Source: Halobacillus shinanisalinarum
GTDB taxonomy: Bacteria > Bacillota > Bacilli > Bacillales > Halobacillaceae
Length of the DNA stretch: 64,000 bases
Direction: 5' to 3'
Assembly: GCF_022919835.1 (NCBI RefSeq)
Contig: NZ_CP095074.1
Coordinates: 1,736,001 to 1,800,000 of the forward strand
Numbering within the stretch: the first letter of the stretch is position 1; each line of letters opens with the position of its first letter. Shown here piece by piece: positions 57,542-64,000 of the stretch. The notes beneath the pieces are model-generated. The model saw only the letters and a list, made by a program, of their open reading frames with translations, was not told the DNA's origin and made no database searches. Both the position numbers and the translations under genes were made by a program.

Positions 57542-57838
57542 TTAAAAATCAAAAATCGACTTCCCATTTGCCTCATCATGGTCCAAGCTGGATTCCGGCT
57601 TGGATTCTTTTTGTGCAGGCTTATCGGCCCCCATCATTTTTCGAATTTCTTCAGCAGTAGGTTCCTGAACTGACCCCTGGGTCTGCTTGGAATTCGGTCC
57701 TTCCTCCAATACGAGGTCAGACAGCAGTTTAACTGCACGGATATGCTCACGAACTTGTTGATCATCTCCATGATTCAGCATTGCTTCTTGAATTTCACTC
57801 GACATCTTTTTTAGTATCGTTTGATTCGTTATAGCCAT
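57542..57838 (-). CDS. ywdI: YwdI (DUF5327) family protein
   Basis: A 98-residue hydrophilic protein. A helical N-terminal part (ILKKMSSEIQEAML, REHIRAVKLLSDLVLE) precedes a low-complexity stretch and a conserved end (NGKSIFDF). AGGAGCAGTCAGAAA precedes the ATG. The function is unknown. It is the first gene of the ywdI-ywdK pair. Confidence 0.85.
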   Translation of the reverse strand: MAITNQTILKKMSSEIQEAMLNHGDDQQVREHIRAVKLLSDLVLEEGPNSKQTQGSVQEPTAEEIRKMMGADKPAQKESKPESSLDHDEANGKSIFDF

Positions 57839-58010
57839 TTTCTGACTGCTCCTTTTTCACGTTTCCGTATCTCAGACACTACACTAAAGCATCTCTGCCT
57901 AACATCTTAACATGCTCCTGTTCTCTATGTCTTGTGAGGGGAAACATCCACACACAAAAAAAGAGAATCCCTAATAAAGGAATCCCCTTTTCACAAAAAT
58001 AGTACACAAT

Positions 58011-59351
58011 CTATTCAATAATCCCGAGAGCTTGAAGAAAAATGAGAATGATCATAATCGGTGCGACGAATTTAATCACTGTATGCCAATATCCACCTAT
58101 TGGTGAGCCTGTCAAGTCAGCCGATTCTAACGCCTGCTCTTTAGTAAAATACCATCCTACAAACAAGGCCATGGACAGACCGCCGATGGGCAGAAGAATG
58201 TTCGATGCTACATAATCCATTGAATCTAAAATATTGTTATTTCCAATCGGTGTGATACCAGACCAAATTCCGAAGCCTAAAGAAACACTAATACCGAGAA
58301 TGAACATTATTGTCCCGACAAGAATGGTTGCAAAACGTCTTGACCATTTAAAGATTCTCATAAAGTAAGCCGTAGGAACCTCTAGTATAGAAACAGATGA
58401 AGTTAGCGAAGCAATAATAAGTGCAAAGAAGAAAACGATCCCTACGATTCCCCCAAAAGGCACTTGCTCGAAAATACCCGGAAGTGTAATAAATACAAGT
58501 ACTGGACCAGACTGAGGATCTATTCCAAAGGCAAATACAGCAGGGAAAATCACTAGGCCTGAAATAATAGCGAAACTTGTATCCATTAAACCAATTCCAA
58601 GAGTTGCACCAGGCAGTTTGTTTTCTTGTGATAGATAACTGCCATAGGTCAGCATGGCTCCCATTCCGATACTAAGTGAGAAAAAGGCTTGCCCTAAGGC
58701 TGCGATATAAATAGATGGATCACGAAGAGAAGACCAGTCAGGGTAAAATAGAAACTTTAAACCTTCTTTGGCACCATCTAAAGAGATGCTATAAAAGGCA
58801 AGAACAACTAATATGATTGCAAGTAATGGCATAAAGATCTTATTGACTGCTTCGATACCTTTGTTGACACCACTTAATACAACAGCGATCGTAAAGATCA
58901 TAAATAGGGCACTCCAGAACACAGGGTGCCAGGCATGTGAGGTAAACTCACCAAAGACCGCTGCATAACCTGCATCCGGCTGTGTGAAAAATTGGCCGGT
59001 TAGATACTTCCAGAAATAATAAATCGACCACCCCGCGACGACACCATAAAATCCTAATATTAAAAACGCACTCATGACTCCAAAAAAACCAGATAGAAAC
59101 CATGGTGTATCTGGGGCCAGCTTCTTAAAGGAGCCGACTACATCACTTTGTGCCTTTCGCCCAATACTAACTTCCGTTAATAGGAGCGGCACGCCAATTA
59201 AAATAACGAAGGCTAAGTAAAGGATTAAAAAAGCGCCTCCTCCATTATTTCCCGCCACGAAAGAGAAACGCCAAATATTCCCTAGCCCTACAGCTGAACC
59301 TAAGGCTGCAAGCATGAACCCGAGTTTCGTCCCCCATTTCTCTCTTGCCAT
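58011..59351 (-). CDS. Neurotransmitter:sodium symporter (NSS) family transporter
   Basis: A 446-residue Na+-coupled transporter with 11-12 membrane helices. The TM1 sodium/substrate motif AALGSAVGLGNIWRFSFVAG is clear and the unwound TM6 region has GQAFFSLSIGMGAMLTYGSY. Such Bacillus proteins move amino acids with sodium, suiting a saline habitat. I set the start at ATG 59351 after AAAGGAGATGAAGAT. An ATG at 59369 lies inside that region. The substrate is unknown. Confidence 0.92.
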   Translation of the reverse strand: MAREKWGTKLGFMLAALGSAVGLGNIWRFSFVAGNNGGGAFLILYLAFVILIGVPLLLTEVSIGRKAQSDVVGSFKKLAPDTPWFLSGFFGVMSAFLILGFYGVVAGWSIYYFWKYLTGQFFTQPDAGYAAVFGEFTSHAWHPVFWSALFMIFTIAVVLSGVNKGIEAVNKIFMPLLAIILVVLAFYSISLDGAKEGLKFLFYPDWSSLRDPSIYIAALGQAFFSLSIGMGAMLTYGSYLSQENKLPGATLGIGLMDTSFAIISGLVIFPAVFAFGIDPQSGPVLVFITLPGIFEQVPFGGIVGIVFFFALIIASLTSSVSILEVPTAYFMRIFKWSRRFATILVGTIMFILGISVSLGFGIWSGITPIGNNNILDSMDYVASNILLPIGGLSMALFVGWYFTKEQALESADLTGSPIGGYWHTVIKFVAPIMIILIFLQALGIIE

Positions 59352-59441
59352 ATCTTCATCTCCTTTCATTCTATTTAAATATTTTTCAGCATATCATAAT
59401 TTCAGAGGAAGAACGATAGACAATAGTCAATTCCAGTTTAT

Positions 59442-59660
59442 TTATATCCTGATATCTATATGTGAACGTGAAGTAGAATATGAAATTTGGGATAGATCAG
59501 ACTTCGCTTCAAATTGCATACAGCTCGTCCCAGTTGTCTTCAATATTAAATCAGACGGCATTTCTTTTCCTTTAAATCCATAAGCCCTGCATCCTCTAGG
59601 AAACTGTGGATTCCATGTAGTAAAGAAATGCTTACATTTGAAACAGTTCACCTTACGCAT
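59442..59660 (-). CDS. Small zinc-ribbon-like protein
   Basis: A 72-residue protein with CFKCKHFFTTWNPQFPRGCR and a later SCMQFEAK. The four cysteines (CxxC, GC, SC) suit one zinc. The AGAGGGGGAGC site lies right before ATG 59660. From memory it resembles a small conserved family that is sometimes mislabelled uracil-DNA glycosylase, but it has no glycosylase fold. Its function is unknown. Confidence 0.75.
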   Translation of the reverse strand: MRKVNCFKCKHFFTTWNPQFPRGCRAYGFKGKEMPSDLILKTTGTSCMQFEAKSDLSQISYSTSRSHIDIRI

Positions 59661-59731
59661 GCTCCCCCTCTTTCTATACGTTTGTATGATAGAATCATAG
59701 CACAGCAAAACTAGAATCACTAGGATGTGTA

Positions 59732-60451
59732 ATGATGAAACAATGGTTCGGACCATGGATTGATCAGCCTTTTCATGCCTTCGGAACGGCTCACCTATTC
59801 ATGCTTGTTGTATTTAGCTTGGGGATGTGCGCATTATGGCTGTTTTCTTCACAGATTAAAAAAGAAACACGCACTCACCATGTAATAAGATGGGCATTAT
59901 TCGCTCTCTTATTTACCTGTGAGGCCAGCTATCAAATATGGACGGTAGTTCATCAAGTGTTCTCCCCAGCGGAACATCTCCCGCTTCATTTATGTGGAAT
60001 CGCTTCCCTGTTCGCAATGATTGGACTGCTCACCTATAACAAGAAACTTATCCAAATCAACTTTTTCATCGGTATTGCACCCGCGCTGCTTGCACTGATT
60101 ACCCCAGATATCCCTCACGGCTATGAGCATTTCCGATTCTGGAAGTTCTTCATCCATCACATGGCGATCCCATGGGCAAGTCTATTTCTGGTTGTAACAA
60201 CTAATGTTTCTATTAACCGACAGATTATGCTTGAAACATATGGCTATCTTGTTCTCTACTCGATTACGGTTGGATTTGTTAATAAGTTGATCGGATCAAA
60301 CTACCTTTATCTTAGCGGTCCACCTGCCGCTTCGACCCCATTAGATTATTTGGGTGAAGGTGTCTGGTATTATCTCCATTTATCTTTACTTGCTTTGCTC
60401 GTTTTTTCATTTATGTTATGTCTTTATCGTGCAGGCCGGTTTCTTAGGTGA
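59732..60451 (+). CDS. TIGR02206 (YwaF-like) integral membrane protein
   Basis: A 239-residue protein with seven predicted membrane helices. Typical segments are AFGTAHLFMLVVFSLGMCAL, PLHLCGIASLFAMIGLLT, and LSGPPAASTPLDYLGEGVWY near the C-terminus. Family function is unknown. The two adjacent ATGs at 59732 and 59735 both follow AGGATGTG. It matches the ywaF region of B. subtilis. Confidence 0.88.
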   Translation: MMKQWFGPWIDQPFHAFGTAHLFMLVVFSLGMCALWLFSSQIKKETRTHHVIRWALFALLFTCEASYQIWTVVHQVFSPAEHLPLHLCGIASLFAMIGLLTYNKKLIQINFFIGIAPALLALITPDIPHGYEHFRFWKFFIHHMAIPWASLFLVVTTNVSINRQIMLETYGYLVLYSITVGFVNKLIGSNYLYLSGPPAASTPLDYLGEGVWYYLHLSLLALLVFSFMLCLYRAGRFLR

Positions 60452-60620
60452 ACTTTCCTTTTTTGATTCTTTTTTCCTTAATTAGAAAAGATTCTTTTCT
60501 AGTAAACCCACCCCAAAAATTTACTTTTTCATCATAAGTCTCTGTTCTCTGATCGGACATGCTTTTCTTTCACTGATAGGTAGATTACTATAATAAATAG
60601 ATACAGAAGGGAGAGATTTT

Positions 60621-61856
60621 ATGGAAATCAAACCACTATTGGATTTTGCTTCATTTACAGATATTCAAAGCCGTTGCTACCCTGGGATGGGACTGACTAC
60701 AGAGGAAGACAAACAAAAAGCTACTGAACATCGCGAGAAAATGGATCAATATGATCGAATCAACCATATAGGTGTTTATGAGGAAAACAATCTCGTTGCA
60801 GGCTATATCCACTACTCTCTTCCCATGAATGTATATGATCAAACGATTCCGAGCGCTGGTGTGGGTACACTCGCCGTTGATCTTCCATATAAGAAAAAGG
60901 GCATAGCTAAGCAAATGGTTACACACTTTATTGAACAGGCGAAGAGAGAAGGTTATCCGCTCGTGCATTTATATCCATTCCGACCCGACTTTTACAGAAA
61001 AATGGGCTTCGGATTTGGACCACAGCTCAGCCTATATCAATTTTCACCTGCCAAACTTCCCTACTTCGATAAGATAACCGCGGCCACCCGGCTAGATGAT
61101 CAGCAGGAAATCCAACGTTTTTACAATGAATGGGCCGAAGAAACCCACGGAGCCTGTAATAAAGCAGACTATGAGTTTCGCCATGTAGGGATGGCCCATA
61201 CGGATGTAATCGGCTGCCGGATCAACGGAAGACTCGAAGGCTACATGATCTATCAATTTAAACGAGAGACAGGTGATACTTTCTTACGTCACGACCTGCA
61301 TGTTACCGACTGGTTCACACGGACAGATGAAGCCTTTCAATCTCTAATCAACTTTCTCCATAACCAAAAGGATCAAGTACGCTCCGTCGTGTTTCCAACA
61401 TATGATGACTCCTTGGCTTTTTTATTAGATGATCCGAGAAACGTTAACGAGGATCTTATCTTCCGTTTGTATCATGAAACACATAAACGAGGAACAGGTG
61501 TGATGTATCGCATCGTCGACCTTCCCCTCTTCATGAAATACATCAGTGAACACTCTTTTGGTTCCGAGACTGTTACAGTACATTTCGATGTGAAAGACAC
61601 CCTTATGGAGACGGAACGAACAACCTATTCCTACCGTTTTGAACGAGGAAAACCTCACATGTGTGATGACATTGATGATGGGGTCCGTGTCGCTATTGGA
61701 ATTGCTGATCTTTCTTCGCTTTTAATGGGGTGTGTGTCCCTATCGACCCTTTTACTTTACAAAAGAGTTGAGGTAAAGGGGTCAGAAGGTCATGCAGGAC
61801 AAGTCAAGCGGCTTTTTGACTCTCCACAAAAGCCAGAGAACTGGTCCTTCTTTTAA
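60621..61856 (+). CDS. Eis-like GNAT acetyltransferase with SCP2-like tail
   Basis: A 411-residue protein of the Eis type: two GNAT modules plus a C-terminal sterol-carrier-like domain. The first module has GVGTLAVDLPYKKKGIAKQM (acetyl-CoA loop) and HLYPFRPDFYRKMGFGFG. Later parts are LPLFMKYISEHSF and GVRVAIGIADLSSLLMGCVS. In mycobacteria Eis acetylates aminoglycosides, but the Bacillus homologues have no settled substrate. GAAGGGAGAGATTTT precedes the ATG. Confidence 0.9.
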   Translation: MEIKPLLDFASFTDIQSRCYPGMGLTTEEDKQKATEHREKMDQYDRINHIGVYEENNLVAGYIHYSLPMNVYDQTIPSAGVGTLAVDLPYKKKGIAKQMVTHFIEQAKREGYPLVHLYPFRPDFYRKMGFGFGPQLSLYQFSPAKLPYFDKITAATRLDDQQEIQRFYNEWAEETHGACNKADYEFRHVGMAHTDVIGCRINGRLEGYMIYQFKRETGDTFLRHDLHVTDWFTRTDEAFQSLINFLHNQKDQVRSVVFPTYDDSLAFLLDDPRNVNEDLIFRLYHETHKRGTGVMYRIVDLPLFMKYISEHSFGSETVTVHFDVKDTLMETERTTYSYRFERGKPHMCDDIDDGVRVAIGIADLSSLLMGCVSLSTLLLYKRVEVKGSEGHAGQVKRLFDSPQKPENWSFF

Positions 61857-61896
61857 AAACAGTAGTTTGCGAGATTATTCTACCCTTTTTAAAAAA

Positions 61897-61978
61897 GATT
61901 CTAACTAAGATTCATCTGATTCTGACCAAAATCGTTTTAATCTCCCCAAAACGAGCTAAATAGGATTCTGACCAAACC
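61897..61978. repeat. GATTCTGACCAAA tandem array, locus 2
   Basis: Units with GATTCT at 61897, 61918, a degenerate unit (TAATCTCCCCAAA) at 61938 and 61964. It lies beside the ctaE terminator. Same family as 18592-18680. Confidence 0.7.
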
Positions 61979-61991
61979 GCAATTTTTCGAC

Positions 61992-62030
61992 AAAAAGCGG
62001 CTAGCCTGCTTCAGACTAGCCGCTTTTTTT
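61992..62030. terminator. ctaE terminator, probably bidirectional
   Basis: Perfect 13-bp arms (AAAAAGCGGCTAG and complement), with A- and T-tracts on both sides. It is 5 bp past the ctaE stop and could also serve the eis-like gene on the other strand. Confidence 0.9.
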
Positions 62031-62034
62031 GATG

Positions 62035-62610
62035 TTAAAACATATAAGGTGCATATACAAAGATAATGATCATAATCCAAATAAAATCAACGAAATGCCA
62101 ATAATAACTGAATATCTTTTGTTTTTCCTCAAGTAATGCTTTAGGTAGATCCTGTCTCAATTGAAACATGAGCAGAATCATCCATCCAAGTCCAAAAGCC
62201 ACATGGGAGGCATGCAGCCCGACGAGAACATAGAAGGAAGCCAGGAAATTATTCATCGACATGACATAGCCCTCATGCACGTATTTGTAGAATTCGTGGA
62301 TTTCTAACCCCAAAAACACGGCACCGAGCAGAAACGTTGCGATCAGCCCCACCCATATCTTCATGCGGCTCCCGTTTTCCATCCCTTTTTCCGCCATGAG
62401 TAATGTCCCGCTGCTTGAAAGTAAAAATATGGATGCCAATACAACGGAACGCAGCTCAAATACTTCTGATGGATCTGCTCCTTGTGAAGCAGGCGTAAAA
62501 ATAATATAGGTGGCAAACAATGTCGCAAACATGACAGCTTCTACTCCTAAATAAATGAAGAAACCTAACCGTTTATCACCAAATAAATTCTGAGACGCTG
62601 GATGGCTCAT
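62035..62610 (-). CDS. ctaE: Cytochrome c oxidase subunit III
   Basis: A 191-residue membrane protein with five predicted helices, the shortened Bacillus type. Motifs: DKRLGFFIYLGVEAVMFATL, LEIHEFYKYVHEGY and VGLHASHVAFGLGWM, then YYWHFVDFIWIMIIIFVY. It overlaps ctaD by 4 bp. A terminator follows immediately, so no ctaF is encoded downstream. Confidence 0.94.
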   Translation of the reverse strand: MSHPASQNLFGDKRLGFFIYLGVEAVMFATLFATYIIFTPASQGADPSEVFELRSVVLASIFLLSSSGTLLMAEKGMENGSRMKIWVGLIATFLLGAVFLGLEIHEFYKYVHEGYVMSMNNFLASFYVLVGLHASHVAFGLGWMILLMFQLRQDLPKALLEEKQKIFSYYWHFVDFIWIMIIIFVYAPYMF

Positions 62611-64000
62611 TTCTTCGCCTCCCCTCTATAGACTGCTTTCCGTTCATCCGTTAATGAACGGAGAATGAAAAAGATGAAAACGGTGATGCCAAAAATCACT
62701 TGCAGCCAAATCCAATTGTAGACAAAAGCCACACTAAGCGCGATCATGATTCCTGCCAGCGTGACAGGCTGATAGCTTTCAACAGCAATCGGGGATGGTC
62801 TCGGATCTTCTGCATTTCCAAGCTTCGCCTTCCCTACTTTACTGTACCAAAAGGAATCCATTGTCGTAACTTGAGGCATCGGGGTAAAAGGATGCTCGGG
62901 TGCCGGAGAATCGACTGACCATTCAAGAGTCCGCCCATCCCATGGGTCGCCTTCAGCCTTTTTACTAAATCGATGGGTCTTATAGAGGTTCCAGATGACG
63001 AACAGCATACTTACCCCCATTAAAAACGCTCCTATGGTACTAATGAAGTTAAACACAAACAGACCATCTTCCCACGTGTACGTATAAACACGACGCGGCA
63101 TTCCGTTCAGTCCAGCGAAGTGCTGCGGAAGGAAAGTAAGGTGAAAGCCGATAATAAATAACCAAAAATGCCAGCGTCCAAGTGTTTCATCAAGAACCTT
63201 CCCGGTCATTTTCGGATACCAATAATAAATTCCGGCAAAGGCCCCTAAGATTGTACCGCCAACCATCGTATAATGAAAATGGGCAACGACAAAATAAGAG
63301 TCGTGATACTGGTAATCGGCTGCGGCTACCGCGAGCATTACTCCTGTTACCCCACCCATGACGAAGGTCGGGATAAAGCCGAGCGCAAACAACATGGGGG
63401 TTTTTATCCTTACGACACCGCCTCGCATTGTAAATAACCAATTAAACACTTTGATCCCTGTAGGAATTGCGATCAGCATGGTTGTAAGGGCGAACACCGA
63501 GTTCGCGAGTGGCCCGAGTCCAACTGTGAACATGTGATGGGCCCAAACCATGAAACCGAGCAAACCAATCAGGGCGAGTGCAATTACCATTGATGTATAT
63601 CCATAGACTCTTTGTCTGGAAAATGTCGAAATCACATCGGAAAAGATACCAAAGGCCGGCAGTACGAGAATATAAACCTCAGGATGACCGAATATCCAGA
63701 ACAAATGCTGCCAATAGACAGGGGACCCCATCTCCCCTCCAAAGAAGGATGTCCCGTAAAATCGGTCAAAGGTTAACAGCAATAAAGCGATAGCTAAAAC
63801 AGGAAACGCGATAAGAATGAGAAAGGATGTGACAAGTGTTGACCATGAAAATAGCGGCATCCGCGTTAGTTTCAGCCCGGGAGCTTTTAAACGAACGATG
63901 GTCACGATCATATTAATCGCTGTAAATATCGTTCCAAGTCCCGAGACTTGCAGCCCAAATATGTAATAGTTGATGTTCGGCCCCGGCGAATACGTATCAG
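62607..64000 (-). CDS. ctaD: Cytochrome c oxidase subunit I (partial, continues past window end)
   Basis: The 3' 464 codons of a heme-copper oxidase subunit I. The open frame continues through the ATG at 63911 to the window edge (NMIVTIVRLKAPG is preceded by IFTAI). Active-site motifs: WIFGHPEVYILVLPAFG (CuB His and cross-linked Tyr), VWAHHMFTVG (two CuB His) and DSYFVVAHFHYTMVGG (heme ligands). The C-terminal extension after PWDGRTLEWS has two further helices, as in Bacillus CtaD. It is the terminal aa3- or caa3-type quinol/cytochrome oxidase core. ctaE follows. Confidence 0.95.
   Translation of the reverse strand, partial: DTYSPGPNINYYIFGLQVSGLGTIFTAINMIVTIVRLKAPGLKLTRMPLFSWSTLVTSFLILIAFPVLAIALLLLTFDRFYGTSFFGGEMGSPVYWQHLFWIFGHPEVYILVLPAFGIFSDVISTFSRQRVYGYTSMVIALALIGLLGFMVWAHHMFTVGLGPLANSVFALTTMLIAIPTGIKVFNWLFTMRGGVVRIKTPMLFALGFIPTFVMGGVTGVMLAVAAADYQYHDSYFVVAHFHYTMVGGTILGAFAGIYYWYPKMTGKVLDETLGRWHFWLFIIGFHLTFLPQHFAGLNGMPRRVYTYTWEDGLFVFNFISTIGAFLMGVSMLFVIWNLYKTHRFSKKAEGDPWDGRTLEWSVDSPAPEHPFTPMPQVTTMDSFWYSKVGKAKLGNAEDPRPSPIAVESYQPVTLAGIMIALSVAFVYNWIWLQVIFGITVFIFFILRSLTDERKAVYRGEAKK

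Noticed and set aside
62035..64000. ctaF (subunit IV) downstream of ctaE
   Set aside because: A strong terminator follows the ctaE stop within 5 bp and no frame exists there.

Overview
The window looks like chromosomal DNA of a moderately halophilic, endospore-forming member of the Bacillaceae, most like Halobacillus or Thalassobacillus. The evidence is a complete ectoine operon (ectABC), sporulation and germination genes (spo0F-like, pbpG, cwlJ, gerQ), Bacillus-type promoters and ribosome binding sites, and a gene order that follows the Bacillus subtilis spo0F-pyrG-rpoE to ywf/ywd segment with insertions. The genus is an inference.

Layout. 0-4.7 kb: a Spo0F-like regulator, pyrG behind a reiterative-transcription attenuator, and rpoE, all on the minus strand, with intergenic repeats. 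5.4-17 kb: a minus-strand acyl-CoA/branched-chain degradation operon (thiolase, 3-hydroxyacyl-CoA dehydrogenase, two acyl-CoA dehydrogenases, MeaB-type GTPase, TetR/FadR-like regulator, fused isobutyryl-CoA mutase), then fadF. A perfect cre site and FadR-like palindromes sit at the promoters. 17-27 kb: clsB, a small XapX protein, argS-ywiB, speE-speB, pbpG, a YolD-like gene and ywhD. 27-31.6 kb: a tautomerase, a HbpS/GlcG-like gene, and an AT-rich accessory block (broken nitroreductase, NUDIX, DinB, cupin, metallopeptidase, gene fragment). 32.2-34.5 kb: ectABC. 34.6-44.5 kb: aldehyde dehydrogenase, tatA-tatC, a frameshifted extradiol-type dioxygenase, several acetyltransferases and a fused DppB-DppC permease. 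44.6-50.5 kb: ywgA, ywfO, a GDPD phosphodiesterase, lipL, pta and hemQ. 50.6-55.7 kb: a three-gene ABC exporter beside a two-component system, typical of antimicrobial-peptide sensing and resistance. 55.8-62 kb: cwlJ-gerQ, ywdK, ywdI, an NSS transporter, a YwaF-like membrane protein and an Eis-like acetyltransferase. 62-64 kb: ctaE and the 3' part of ctaD.

Two kinds of intergenic structure are not explained by genes. (1) Short arrays of degenerate 20-21 bp tandem units: a TAATTGCACGAAAT family at four loci and a GATTCTGACCAAA family at two. Five of the six lie directly downstream of an intrinsic terminator of a minus-strand gene, always in the same orientation. (2) A long palindrome with a CCACCTCAGGTCATCC core at three loci.

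Data quality: icmF (twice), meaB, the histidine kinase and the dioxygenase are each interrupted by what looks like loss of one base in a short G/C run. Five such events in 64 kb suggest homopolymer undercalling rather than true gene decay. One other gene, the nitroreductase, is broken by an in-frame TAG.
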